Origin: an uncultured Lachnospiraceae bacterium
GTDB lineage: Bacteria; Bacillota; Clostridia; Lachnospirales; Lachnospiraceae
Reading direction: 5' to 3'
NCBI GenBank assembly: GCA_947623805.1
Contig: CANQHZ010000001.1
Span: 1 to 64,000 of the forward strand
DNA length: 64,000 nucleotides
Shown: one piece after another, positions 16,005-25,329 of the stretch
Position numbering within the stretch: the stretch's first letter is position 1
Layout of the letters: the number at the start of each line of letters is the position of its first letter
Notes under the pieces: model-generated
What the model saw: the letters and a program-made list of their open reading frames with translations, nothing else
Databases searched by the model: none
What the model was told of the DNA's origin: nothing
Program-made: the position numbers and the translations under genes

Positions 16005-17492
16005 CTACTCCAACTTTATCCAAGGGCTGTATGCCTCCTCGGGCACTGTGCCATTCAGAATAAGCGAGCTGTACTCATTTGGGCGCGATGTGTATACTTC
16101 AATCGCGAAGCGGTATGTGCCTCCTGAATGCGCATACCTTTCGTTATCGAACCATATGCCATTGTTGCCCCTCATATTAATTTCCCTCTTGCTCCATTCG
16201 TTTTTTGCTATCATATTGCCCGATTCATCATAGAACCTTACGCTGAACGTATCTTCGTCTCTATAGTCGTCCAAATTAGTAAACGCTGCATAATACGACT
16301 TACCGCCATTACTGCTTAAACCAACGTTCCAGTACAGTCCTTCGGGGGCAGGCATCGGGGGTGCATCCTCGCCCGTATATTCAAAGACGTCCGACACGGC
16401 ATATGGACTGTCCGCATATTCAATGCCGTCGCCCATTGCCCAGACGGCGAAATAATAATATCCGTTCTGCTCCAGATTTTGGACAAGACTGACCGAAAAC
16501 ATTGATATTTCATCGTCAGTAAGGGAATCACCGCTCATGCCGCTCTGCATATAGCAGGTATCATTCTCGGGATCGGGCTCTCTGTCTTCGTCAATTCTAA
16601 ACATCATATACGCATAGGTTTCTTCTCCATTGCTGCCAGATTCAGGCACATGCCCCCACTCGCCTATGCCGCTTTCGCCCCTCCAATGCGGATTGGCAGG
16701 GGCGGGGAGCACTATCAGCTTCGGCTTTTGGGCCTGTGCACAAAAATACGCCGACAGTCCCGCCAGACACAGCAGGAGAACTGCGGCAGCGCCTCGCAGA
16801 ATATTCCTTTTGGTACAGAACAGCTCCTTTTTTACCTGCTTTGCGGATGCATAGCGTTTATCGGGATTAAGATTCGTGCATTTGCGTATCACTTTTTTAT
16901 AGCGTGGCTTATCCGCCTCGCTCCCCAAGAGCTTTTGCAGCGTCACGCCAAGTGCGTAGATGTCCGCGCGCCTGTCGGTCTGCGCAAAGCCATACTGCTC
17001 GGGCGGCGCATAGCCTCTCGTACCAAGCAGACTGGTGTCCTGCTCCAGCTCGTCCTTTGGCATACGCGCGGCGTCAAAATCTATAAGCCTGATATGTCCG
17101 TCATTTGCTATCAGGATATTTGACGGCTTGATGTCTCTGTGTATGATATTTTTGCCATGCAGAAATTCCAACACATCGCACAGCTCGCCGACAGCTTGCA
17201 GCAGCCGCTCTTTTGGCAGGTCTAGGCTCCCTATCGGCTCTCCCTCTATGTATTCCTCTATCACAGTGACGCAGTCGTCAGTTTCATTGACCTCATAAAG
17301 CTTTGGCAGATACGGGTGCGGATTGTCAAGAAGCAAGGCGTAAACCGAATGTTTTCCCTGCAATGTTTTGCGTACATATAAATCCTCATTTTTCGCCCGC
17401 CCATTGTCCTGACCGCTCTCACCAATTTTGCGCACAATGTCTATTTTGCTTTTGCTACTTTCCTTTATATTTCTGACAAGCTCATAATTCAT
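16005..17492 (-). CDS. Transmembrane Ser/Thr protein kinase with extracellular beta domains
   Basis: The 495-residue protein has an N-terminal Hanks-type kinase domain (about 20-225): a YVRK strand with Lys42, catalytic loop HRDIKPSN (Asp120, Lys122, Asn125), DFD in place of DFG (Asp138), an APE-like YAPPEQ, and RRADIYALG. No glycine-rich loop is recognisable. A transmembrane helix spans about 231-253, followed by a roughly 240-residue extracellular part with two fibronectin-like repeats (YYYFAVWAMGDG, YRFAIEVYTS). It probably phosphorylates cytoplasmic or zinc-ribbon partners in response to an outside signal. The divergent HTH gene is its usual-looking neighbour. Confidence 0.88.
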   Translation of the reverse strand: MNYELVRNIKESSKSKIDIVRKIGESGQDNGRAKNEDLYVRKTLQGKHSVYALLLDNPHPYLPKLYEVNETDDCVTVIEEYIEGEPIGSLDLPKERLLQAVGELCDVLEFLHGKNIIHRDIKPSNILIANDGHIRLIDFDAARMPKDELEQDTSLLGTRGYAPPEQYGFAQTDRRADIYALGVTLQKLLGSEADKPRYKKVIRKCTNLNPDKRYASAKQVKKELFCTKRNILRGAAAVLLLCLAGLSAYFCAQAQKPKLIVLPAPANPHWRGESGIGEWGHVPESGSNGEETYAYMMFRIDEDREPDPENDTCYMQSGMSGDSLTDDEISMFSVSLVQNLEQNGYYYFAVWAMGDGIEYADSPYAVSDVFEYTGEDAPPMPAPEGLYWNVGLSSNGGKSYYAAFTNLDDYRDEDTFSVRFYDESGNMIAKNEWSKREINMRGNNGIWFDNERYAHSGGTYRFAIEVYTSRPNEYSSLILNGTVPEEAYSPWIKLE

Positions 17493-17796
17493 CTCTTATA
17501 CCTCTTGCATTAACAGACTTTTCCTATCAATAATTTCTCTTTAATTTGCAGAAAATCTTATTTATATGCTGATTTTTATTGCCTACATTTTCGTGGCTGC
17601 CTGTGACTTTTATTATACATCAAAAATAATGTAAAACAATGCAGGAAAATGTAAAAAAGGTGAAAAAAATTTAAAATAATAATTTGATATATCCTGTCGA
17701 AATATGGTATGCTATAATAAATTATACAGTAAGCAGCGAAATTGTTGCAGCTACGCGATATGGAATGTGCAAAAGCGGAGCGGAAACGGAGGAAAG
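17493..17796. other. Divergent regulatory region between kinase and HTH genes
   Basis: This 304-base, very AT-rich stretch contains no credible gene. It holds an extended -10 promoter for the plus-strand HTH gene (17710-17718) and must hold the kinase promoter on the other strand, which I could not place with confidence. Confidence 0.5.
17710..17718 (+). promoter_or_regulatory. Extended -10 promoter for the HTH gene
   Basis: TGCTATAAT is a perfect extended -10 element about 79 bases before the HTH start at 17797. No consensus -35 box is at the usual spacing. Confidence 0.5.
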
Positions 17797-18267
17797 ATGT
17801 GTGCGATATTACAGCCCGAAAAGACGGAGATGCTATCAAATAAACCAGAACGCAAAACCACAGATGAACTAACCCATGAGATATACACTGCTACGGATAT
17901 TGAAGATTATCTGTCAAAAAATAAAAGCAGTTTTCTGTCCGAAACTCTGCCGGAACACCTTAAAATGCTGCTTTTGCAAAAAAATCTCACAAGAGCCGAG
18001 GTCGCGCGCAGGGCGCAGCTTGACAAGGCTTATGTATACCAAATATTTTCGGGTGAGCGGATGCCGTCGCGTGATAAGCTGATTACATTGGCATTCGGGC
18101 TTGGGCTATCCGCCGATGAGACGCAGACTATGCTGAAGATTTCGGGATATAAGGAGCTGTACGCCCGAAGCAGGCGCGACTCAGTCATGCTCTTTGCCCT
18201 AAACCAAAATAATACGCTGCTTGAAACAAATGATATGCTATATAGGCACGGGCTTGCGCTGTTGTGA
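17797..18267 (+). CDS. Cro/CI-type HTH protein divergent from the kinase
   Basis: The protein of about 156 residues has an N-terminal acidic region (TDIEDYLSKNKSSF), then a helix-turn-helix (LTRAEVARRAQLDKAYVYQI followed by FSGERMPSRDKLITLAFGLGL) and a C-terminal helical tail ending in DMLYRHGLALL. The start at 17797 is chosen because GGAGG lies four bases upstream; earlier frames have no such site. HTH proteins of this form are often found beside bacterial Ser/Thr kinases in Clostridia, so it may be the kinase's target or regulator. It is alone on its strand and ends at a bidirectional terminator. Confidence 0.8.
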   Translation: MCAILQPEKTEMLSNKPERKTTDELTHEIYTATDIEDYLSKNKSSFLSETLPEHLKMLLLQKNLTRAEVARRAQLDKAYVYQIFSGERMPSRDKLITLAFGLGLSADETQTMLKISGYKELYARSRRDSVMLFALNQNNTLLETNDMLYRHGLALL

Positions 18268-18295
18268 GAACTCTTTTTGGCTTATTATAATTTAA

Positions 18296-18334
18296 ACGCC
18301 TGACATTTGGAGTGACAATCCAAAAGTCAGGCGT
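18296..18334. terminator. Bidirectional terminator between HTH and ABC genes
   Basis: ACGCCTGAC and GTCAGGCGT form a perfect nine-base stem, with TTGGA/TCCAA pairing inside the loop. It sits between two convergent stops (18267 and 18345). Confidence 0.8.
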
Positions 18335-18344
18335 AATGTTTTGA

Positions 18345-20165
18345 TTACATCTGCAACTCCTTCAGCTCATAAAACCGCCCTTTCTTTGCCATAAGTTCGT
18401 CATATGTGCCAAGCTCCTCCAGTCCGCCTTTGCCAATCACGGCTATTCTGTCTGCGTCTTTTATGGTAGAGAGCCTGTGAGCCACTATAAGCGTGGTCCT
18501 GTCCTTGACTAGATTGTTTACGGCAGTCTGTATCTGCTTTTCAGAAATGCTGTCAAGCGCGGAGGTCGCCTCGTCAAGAATCAGTATCTTGGGATTACGC
18601 ACAAACGCTCTCGCGATTGAGATGCGCTGTCGCTGCCCGCCGCTCAGGTTGCTGCCGTGCTCTGTAATATGCGAATCCAGTCCGTCGGGGAGAGTATCGA
18701 TAAATTCTTTTAAATTCGCCGCTTCAATCACGCGCTCCAAAAACTCATCTGATATGTCCTCGCTGCCGTATGTAATATTGTCGCGTATCGTGCCCGTAAA
18801 GAGGATTGATGTCTGCGGCACTACTGCCAGATGGCGTCTGAAGCTTTTCAGGTTTATGTCCTTCATATCCTGCCCGTCTATCAAAATCCTGCCACTGTCC
18901 GCGAGTATAAATCCAATCACGAGATTTAAAAGAGTGGTCTTGCCTGCGCCTGAACCGCCTACGAAAGCTATTGTTTCGCCTGCCTTTATATCGAGATTAA
19001 AATTTTTCAGCACTGGCTCGTCGCTGTCGGGATATTTAAAGGAGACATTTTCAAAGGTAATGTTTCCGTTTACGTTTTTGATGTCGGGTTTTTCGTCATT
19101 TTCCTCTATGTCATAGCAGAGCAGAATGTCGCCTACTGAATTTACCGATTCTAAGCCTTTCGAAATCGTGGGCAGCAGCGTTATGACGCTTGACACCTGC
19201 GACACTATGCTTGAAAAATATGTCTGGTACATCACTACTTCTCCGACGCTTATTTTGCCTTTCGCTGCGAGATACCCTGTAAAGCCGAGGCAGAGCACTT
19301 GAAATACCTGGAATGCCACCCAGCTTATTGATGAGAAATATGACTGGATTATGTCGAGTTTTAGTCCGCTTTTTGCCACGTTGTCAAGCTGGTATTGCAT
19401 GCGCGTGGTTTCTGTGGTTTCAAGTGCGTGGGCGCGGGTGACGGGGATTAGCTCTACCATTTCCATTACGCGAGCCGAGGTTTCTTCCATGTCTTTTCTG
19501 AACTGGCGGTTGTGCGCTTTTATTTTGTCTTTAAATACTGCCATGATTATGACAGCGACTGGTATTGTGATTACGAAAAAGAAGAAGACTGTGAGGCTTT
19601 TGCTGACTACTATTCCTAGTGCTACGACGATGTTAAGGACTATGCTTAGAACTGATATGAACACTTGTCTTGAGAGGGTTTCTATCTGTTCTACGTCGCG
19701 CATTATTTTTGACTGCAGGCGGCCTGATTGCATTGAATTATGGTAGGATATTGAGAGCTGTTGGAGTTTGCGTACGAGTGCTCCACGGAGTTTGCATTCC
19801 ATGTTGCGGATGGTTTTGGAGTAGAGGTATACGTGAACGTAGTTTGAAAATACGTTTTGTATAATCATTATGCTCATAAATGCTATGTTTATGATTATGG
19901 CGATGGCGAAGTTGTCGTCGGGGTTGGTCGCTATGTTAATGATGTTTGATGTTACTAGTGGCAGTATCCATACGGGGGAGTGCTTTATAAAGAAGAATAG
20001 GAGGGAGAAGAACAGTGAGATGTAATGTCCATCATACAGTCCGACAAGTGTTTTTATGCTGCTGTTTTTGTTTTTTTTGAAGTTGTCGATAAACTCCTGT
20101 TCTTCTTTTTCCCAGTCGCGTTTTTCGTCGAGTTTGAAATTAAAGCTTTCTTTTTTGGTTTTCAT
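18345..20165 (-). CDS. ABC exporter half-transporter (membrane plus ATPase domains)
   Basis: The 606-residue protein fuses an ABC-type exporter membrane domain (about 45-340, six helices) to an ATPase domain with Walker A GGSGAGKTTL, signature LSGGQRQRISIARAF, Walker B ILILDEATSALD and H-loop VAHRLST. An unusual Lys/Glu-rich N-terminal 40 residues precedes the first helix. Alone on its strand without a partner half-transporter, it probably forms a homodimer exporting a lipid, peptide or drug. Substrate unknown. Base skew changes within the gene near 19330. AGGAGAAG lies upstream of the ATG. Confidence 0.92.
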   Translation of the reverse strand: MKTKKESFNFKLDEKRDWEKEEQEFIDNFKKNKNSSIKTLVGLYDGHYISLFFSLLFFFIKHSPVWILPLVTSNIINIATNPDDNFAIAIIINIAFMSIMIIQNVFSNYVHVYLYSKTIRNMECKLRGALVRKLQQLSISYHNSMQSGRLQSKIMRDVEQIETLSRQVFISVLSIVLNIVVALGIVVSKSLTVFFFFVITIPVAVIIMAVFKDKIKAHNRQFRKDMEETSARVMEMVELIPVTRAHALETTETTRMQYQLDNVAKSGLKLDIIQSYFSSISWVAFQVFQVLCLGFTGYLAAKGKISVGEVVMYQTYFSSIVSQVSSVITLLPTISKGLESVNSVGDILLCYDIEENDEKPDIKNVNGNITFENVSFKYPDSDEPVLKNFNLDIKAGETIAFVGGSGAGKTTLLNLVIGFILADSGRILIDGQDMKDINLKSFRRHLAVVPQTSILFTGTIRDNITYGSEDISDEFLERVIEAANLKEFIDTLPDGLDSHITEHGSNLSGGQRQRISIARAFVRNPKILILDEATSALDSISEKQIQTAVNNLVKDRTTLIVAHRLSTIKDADRIAVIGKGGLEELGTYDELMAKKGRFYELKELQM

Positions 20166-20206
20166 GGTGGTCTTCTCCTGTTATGTATGGGGTTTTTAAT
20201 GCCGCC

Positions 20207-20286
20207 GAATTTAGACAAAATATATAAAACCGCGACTTGGTGCGCGATGCGAAACGTCGCGTGTTTTATATATTTTGTCTAAATTC
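20207..20286. repeat. Long palindrome 1
   Basis: Arms of 30 and 31 bases, beginning GAATTTAGACAAAATATAT and ending near CGCGAC, are fully complementary except for one bulged base, around a 19-base loop. It shares its outer CCGAATTT...AAATTCTA ends and its AT-then-GC arm layout with palindrome 2. Confidence 0.85.
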
Positions 20287-20353
20287 TACTTTATCTCTTA
20301 GACTTTTGCAATGCCTAATGTGTTTTATTTGATGAAAGTATTCTAAGCAGTCC

Positions 20354-20431
20354 GAATTTGTGCGAAATATGCAAAAACGCGGTGCGGTGCTTCGCAAGGC
20401 ACCGCTTATTTTGCATATTTCACCCAAATTC
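20354..20431. repeat. Long palindrome 2
   Basis: Arms of about 32 bases starting GAATTTG, with a GAAATATGCAAAA core and a GCGGTGC inner end, pair with a few mismatches around a short loop. It lies 166 bases downstream of glpK and is organised like palindrome 1 but differs in sequence within the arms. Confidence 0.8.
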
Positions 20432-20596
20432 TATGTTGTTGAATGGGGGGTTGTAATTTGTTTAATGTTTTGGCAATATTTGAATGTATTTGCCTTCCTA
20501 CTTTTCCTTGTAGGATTTGTTTGGTTTGTAATTGTTTAGTGTTTTCCAAATATATTAAATAAAATTTTCCGATGTCTTTTGACATCTTGATGTTTA

Positions 20597-22105
20597 TTAG
20601 TTGTCCTGCCACAAGAGAGCGCATTTTACGGCTTTTTCCCAACCTTTTAGGCACTCTGAACGTCTTTGTTCATTCATTGTCGGCTTGAAGTTTTTCGAGA
20701 GCTGCCAGTTGTCGCGGATTTCGGTTTTGTCCTGCCAATAGCCTGTGGCTAGTCCTGCTAGATATGCTGCGCCGAGGGCTGTGGTTTCTATGCAGCTTGG
20801 TCTTATGACTTCGCTGTTTAGGATATCTGATTGGAACTGCATGAGGAAGTCGTTTGCGCTGGCGCCGCCGTCAACGCGGAGCTGGCGGATTGTGACACCT
20901 GTGTCATTTTGCATTGCGTCCAGTACGCTGTAGGTTTGGTATGCGAGTGATTCTAGGGTCGCTCTGATGAAGTGTTCTTTGCTGCAGCCGCGTGTGATTC
21001 CTACTATCATGCCTCTGCTGTACTGGTTCCAGAATGGGGCACCAAGTCCTGTAAAAGCGGGGACTACGTAGACGCCGTTTGTATCTGGTACACTTTGGGC
21101 GTACTCCTGTGACTGCGCGGCTGTGCGTATCATGCGCATTTCGTCGCGTAGCCATTGTATTGCCGCTCCTGCTACGAATACGCTGCCTTCGAGGGCGTAT
21201 TCGGGGGTGTCGCTGGCGCTGGCGGCGATTGTGGTGAGTAGGCCGTGCTTTGATGTGACTGCCCTGTTTCCTGTGTGCATGAGCATAAAGCAGCCTGTGC
21301 CGTAGGTGTTTTTGACGTCTCCTTCGTTAAAGCAGCATTGTCCGAAAAGTGCCGCCTGCTGGTCGCCTGCCGCACCTGATATGGTGATTTCTCCGCCTAG
21401 GATTTTTGCGTCTGTCTTGCCGTAGATGCAGCTTGACGGCTTGACTTCGGCAAGCATTGTGCGTGGTATATTAAATTTTTTTAGCAATTCTTCGTCCCAG
21501 CGTCTTTCGTGGATATTGAAAAGCATTGTACGCGATGCGTTTGTATAATCGGTCACAAATATGCGTCCGCCCGTGAGCTTCCATATAAGCCATGTGTCTA
21601 CCGTACCGAATAGGAGACTGCCGCTCTCGGCACGCGCTCTTGCGCCGTCCACACTGTCCAGTATCCAAGCTATTTTTGTCGCGCTGAAATATGCGTCGGG
21701 GATTAGGCCTGTCTTTTCGCGGATTATTTTGTCGTAGCCCTCTGCCTTTAAGCTTTCTATCATGTCCGCTGTCCTGTGGCATTGCCAGCAGATGGCGTTG
21801 TAGACTGGTTCGCCTGTGTTTTTGTCCCACACGATTGCGGTTTCACGCTGGTTTGTGATGCCGAGCGCCGCTATCGATGACGCACCCGCGCCAATCTTCG
21901 CCATCGCCTCAGCCGCTACCGCAATCTGGCTTGACCATATTTCCATAGGATTGTGCTCTACCCAGCCTGTCTTTGGGTACATCTGCGTAAATTCCTTCTG
22001 CGCCATGCTCACGATATTGCCCGACTTGTCAAATAGGATACAGCGTGAACTTGTCGTGCCTTGGTCAAGCGCCATGATGTATTTTTCTGTTTTTGTATTT
22101 TTCAT
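20597..22105 (-). CDS. glpK: Glycerol kinase
   Basis: The 502-residue FGGY-family kinase has [15 protein letters not shown] at the N-terminus, [17 protein letters not shown], and the ATP-site [13 protein letters not shown] near the end, all diagnostic of GlpK, which makes glycerol-3-phosphate. Length is normal. No glpF or glpD is beside it. Like the 5' part of the neighbouring ABC gene it uses many C- and A-ending codons, unlike most minus-strand genes here. Its ATG follows a GAGGTAG site. Confidence 0.95.
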   Translation of the reverse strand: MKNTKTEKYIMALDQGTTSSRCILFDKSGNIVSMAQKEFTQMYPKTGWVEHNPMEIWSSQIAVAAEAMAKIGAGASSIAALGITNQRETAIVWDKNTGEPVYNAICWQCHRTADMIESLKAEGYDKIIREKTGLIPDAYFSATKIAWILDSVDGARARAESGSLLFGTVDTWLIWKLTGGRIFVTDYTNASRTMLFNIHERRWDEELLKKFNIPRTMLAEVKPSSCIYGKTDAKILGGEITISGAAGDQQAALFGQCCFNEGDVKNTYGTGCFMLMHTGNRAVTSKHGLLTTIAASASDTPEYALEGSVFVAGAAIQWLRDEMRMIRTAAQSQEYAQSVPDTNGVYVVPAFTGLGAPFWNQYSRGMIVGITRGCSKEHFIRATLESLAYQTYSVLDAMQNDTGVTIRQLRVDGGASANDFLMQFQSDILNSEVIRPSCIETTALGAAYLAGLATGYWQDKTEIRDNWQLSKNFKPTMNEQRRSECLKGWEKAVKCALLWQDN

Positions 22106-22350
22106 AATCTACCTCATTTCTGCACCATATTTGCGGCTTGAATATCATAGCAGCGAAAAAACTTTGCTATTACTTAAATATATCATTATCGCCTCATAAT
22201 TGCAAGGAAACGGACGCTTATCGCATTTTTTCAAAATTTTCAACACTTCTTATCCCTAATCCATTTTATAATAAAAGGTACGGAAAGGGGAGTGAAAAAT
22301 GATAGAGGAGCTTTTTGCAATATACCATACAAAGCTTGTGATTTCTTTTT

Positions 22351-23574
22351 CTATGCTTTGCGCCCTCTGCAATATACGTCAAGCACCTCATACTCTTTCT
22401 GCAATACCACTATGTCAGCGTCATAGCCTGCGCATATCTTTCCTTTTCTATCATTTACGCCTATACAGCGGGCGGGATTTATTGTACACGAGTTAATGGC
22501 GGCCTCTCGCGGCACTCCGACTTCTTCGATGAGAAAGCGCAGGCCATCGTTCATTTTGAGCGTGCTGCCCGCTATGGTCCCGTCTTTGCATAGTCTTGCA
22601 AGTCCGCTGCTGTCAAGCTCTATCTGCTGCCCCGCCAGATACAACGCTGAATGAGGGTCTTTTTTGTAATGCGTTCTCTCGTTTACATACTTTGCACTTA
22701 ATGAGTCTGTTATCATTATAGCCCTATGCGCGCCCTTTGCATTAAAGAAAAGCCGCACTGCCTCCACGCTCGAATGTAAGCCGTCGCAGATTATCTCCCC
22801 ATACAGCTCATCTTCTATAAGTGACACGCCTGTCATTCCCACACTTCTGTGGTGGAAAGGCGACATTCCATTGTATACGTGAGTGATTGAGCATGCGCCG
22901 TTTGCCATAGCCATTATTGCATCGCCATAGTCCGCATCCGAATGTCCTAGGCTTACCGTCACTCCGTTCTGCGCACAAAAGCGAATAAACTCAAAATCTC
23001 TGTCCTGTGTCGGGCTCAATGTGATGTATTTTATCAAGCCGCCCGCCGCGTCTTGATACTCCTTAAATTCTTCTATTGACGGCGAAAAAATCGCGCTCTC
23101 CGCCTGTGCTCCCCTGTATTTTTTGTCAATGTACGGGCCCTCAAAATGTATACCCAAAATCTCCGCTCCTGCATCAGCAGCATCCGCACTTTTGATGCAT
23201 GCCGCTACTTCTGCGATATTTTTCAATGCGGCTTTAAGCGCCATTTTCTCCTGTGTCGCTGTAGTCGGCATTATCGCTGTCACGCCCTCCGCCACGATAT
23301 TTTTTATCCAATACCGAAGCCCCTCTGGGTCCACATCATTTGTGTCAAACCCAAATGCTCCATGCGTATGGATATCTATAAATCCCGGCAAAATCCGGTC
23401 ATCACCATAGTCAATATCACATTTTTCTGTATTCAGTTTCATCACGCGGATTATTTTCCCATAGTTTCCCTTGCCATGAACCGCCGCAGCACGAGCCGTT
23501 CTGCCATCATCTATTTCTATCTGCGCAGGGACAAAGCTGCTGCCCAGCCATACTTTTCTGCTTTGAATTATCAT
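22351..23574 (-). CDS. nagA: N-acetylglucosamine-6-phosphate deacetylase
   Basis: The protein of about 407 residues is an amidohydrolase of the NagA family: HTHGAFGFDTND metal site, HFEGPYI, LGHSDADY, ITHVYNGMSPFHHR and ITDSLSAK with the catalytic Asp. It deacetylates GlcNAc-6-phosphate in amino-sugar breakdown and cell-wall recycling. GGAGG is six bases before the ATG at 23574 (a GTG one codon earlier is possible). nagB is not in the window. A terminator separates it from the upstream xylB gene. Confidence 0.95.
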   Translation of the reverse strand: MIIQSRKVWLGSSFVPAQIEIDDGRTARAAAVHGKGNYGKIIRVMKLNTEKCDIDYGDDRILPGFIDIHTHGAFGFDTNDVDPEGLRYWIKNIVAEGVTAIMPTTATQEKMALKAALKNIAEVAACIKSADAADAGAEILGIHFEGPYIDKKYRGAQAESAIFSPSIEEFKEYQDAAGGLIKYITLSPTQDRDFEFIRFCAQNGVTVSLGHSDADYGDAIMAMANGACSITHVYNGMSPFHHRSVGMTGVSLIEDELYGEIICDGLHSSVEAVRLFFNAKGAHRAIMITDSLSAKYVNERTHYKKDPHSALYLAGQQIELDSSGLARLCKDGTIAGSTLKMNDGLRFLIEEVGVPREAAINSCTINPARCIGVNDRKGKICAGYDADIVVLQKEYEVLDVYCRGRKA

Positions 23575-23596
23575 CACAAGCCTCCATTTCGCCGTC

Positions 23597-23646
23597 TAAA
23601 AATCCCCGCCGCATATTTGCCCATTCTTTCAAATACGCAGCGGGGA
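23597..23646 (-). terminator. Intrinsic terminator between xylB and nagA
   Basis: ATCCCCGCTGCGTATTT and AAATATGCGGCGGGGAT pair with two mismatches across a 12-base loop and are followed on the minus strand by five T. It lies between the xylB stop and the nagA start. Confidence 0.85.
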
Positions 23647-23679
23647 TAACCGCTCATTATATATCATCAATCAATGTCA

Positions 23680-25152
23680 TCAGAGTCTTGGAAACAGCTC
23701 CTTAACTGTAGGATAGATTTGCTTAAATCTGCCGTATCTCTCCTCATAGCGCGCCGCAAGCTCCGCGTCAGGCTCCACGCTGTCTATGACCTTCACAAGC
23801 TTATCGGCGGCCTCCTCTACAGTCGCATATTCACCGCAAGCTACAGCAGCCAGAATCGCTCCGCCGTAGCCCGGTCCCTCCTCGCTCTCTATTATATCGA
23901 GCCTTATATTCAATACATTTGCAAAAATCTTTTTCCAAAGCGGGCTCTTTGCACCGCCGCCGCAAATTTTTGACGCCTTTATGTCAATGCCGAGGCTCTT
24001 TGCCACTTCAAACGAGTCGCGTATCGCAAATGCCACGCCCTCTAAAACAGCCTGATAAATATCGGCTCGGCTCGTATCCATAGTCATGCCTATAAGCGTG
24101 CCACGCGCATTGGCGTCATTGTGCGGCGAACGCTCGCCCATGAGATACGGCAGGAAATATACATGGTTGTTTCCGAGCATATCATCGGTTATCGCAGCCT
24201 GCTCCTTAGCAAATTCCTTGGTCTGAAGAATTTCCTCCATAAACCACTTATTGCATGATGCCGCGCTCAGCATACAGCCCATAAGATGATACTTGCCGTT
24301 TGCGTGAGCAAAGCTGTGGAGTGCGTTGTTCTTATCCACGCCGAATTTATCGCTTGATATAAAAATCGTGCCACTCGTGCCAAGCGAGATGTTGCACATG
24401 GCATCGCCGACAGTGCCTGTACCGATTGCCGCCGCAGCGTTGTCACCCGCGCCCGCCGCAATTTTTACTGTCGCAGAAAGCCCAAGCTGCGCCGCGATAT
24501 CCTCCTTTAAAGTGCCTACTGCCTCATAGCTCTCATAAAGCTTCGGCATCTGCTCCTTTTTGACACCGCAGATTTCAAGCATTTCCTCAGACCAGCATTT
24601 ATGCTCCACATCAAGTAAAAGCATTCCTGACGCATCCGAAAAGTCCGTACAGAAACTTCCCGAAAGCTTATATGCTATGTAATCCTTGGGGAGCATTATC
24701 TTGTTTATCCTTGCGAAATTTTCAGGCTCGTTGTTTTTCACCCACAAAATTTTAGGCGCTGTAAAGCCTGTAAACGCTATGTTTGCGGTATATTTTGAAA
24801 GCTTATCCTTTCCGATGACATTATTCAGATAATCAGTTTCTTTCTGTGTCCTGCCGTCATTCCAGAGAATTGCGGGGCGGATGACATTATCTTCGCTGTC
24901 AAGTATGACAAGTCCGTGCATCTGACCGCCAAAGCTTATACCGGCTACTTTTGATTTGTCAAAGCCCTCGGTAAGCTCTTTTAATCCTGCGAGCACGGCT
25001 TCCCACCAATCCTCGGGTTTCTGCTCACTCCAACCGACATTCGGGAAATACAGCGGATACTCTTTTGAAACGATATTTGCTATCTTGCCGTTTCCCTCCA
25101 TAAGTAAAAGTTTTACTGCGGAAGTGCCTAAGTCAACTCCTATATAATACAT
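23680..25152 (-). CDS. xylB: Xylulokinase
   Basis: The 490-residue FGGY kinase has GVDLGTSAVKLLLM, WSEQKPEDWW, GISFGGQMHGLVI and the C-terminal CGGGAKSPLWKKIFANVL, the XylB pattern. It phosphorylates D-xylulose for the pentose phosphate pathway, matching the plant-sugar lifestyle suggested by the arabinan genes at 41.9-44.4 kb. GAGGTAAAA precedes the ATG. No xylA is adjacent. Confidence 0.93.
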   Translation of the reverse strand: MYYIGVDLGTSAVKLLLMEGNGKIANIVSKEYPLYFPNVGWSEQKPEDWWEAVLAGLKELTEGFDKSKVAGISFGGQMHGLVILDSEDNVIRPAILWNDGRTQKETDYLNNVIGKDKLSKYTANIAFTGFTAPKILWVKNNEPENFARINKIMLPKDYIAYKLSGSFCTDFSDASGMLLLDVEHKCWSEEMLEICGVKKEQMPKLYESYEAVGTLKEDIAAQLGLSATVKIAAGAGDNAAAAIGTGTVGDAMCNISLGTSGTIFISSDKFGVDKNNALHSFAHANGKYHLMGCMLSAASCNKWFMEEILQTKEFAKEQAAITDDMLGNNHVYFLPYLMGERSPHNDANARGTLIGMTMDTSRADIYQAVLEGVAFAIRDSFEVAKSLGIDIKASKICGGGAKSPLWKKIFANVLNIRLDIIESEEGPGYGGAILAAVACGEYATVEEAADKLVKVIDSVEPDAELAARYEERYGRFKQIYPTVKELFPRL

Positions 25153-25329
25153 TTTTACCTCATTTCTGCGCCTTGCGCGAAGATTGTTAATTTTTCCACA
25201 AATATAGTATATAGGGTTTTTAGGGATTTTTCATTGTGCAAAATATACTAAATTTATTGTGTAAACTTCCGATTGACACACACCCGCATATATCCAATAA
25301 GCGTCCACCCTACATAATCAAAAATGTCA

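Larger units (their letters stand above)
20166..20596. other. Intergenic region carrying two long palindromes
   Basis: This 431-base gap between glpK and the ABC gene holds no plausible gene. Its content is two long imperfect inverted repeats (20207-20286 and 20354-20431) and AT-rich filler. The ABC promoter should lie at the left edge, but no clean box pair is visible. Confidence 0.6.
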
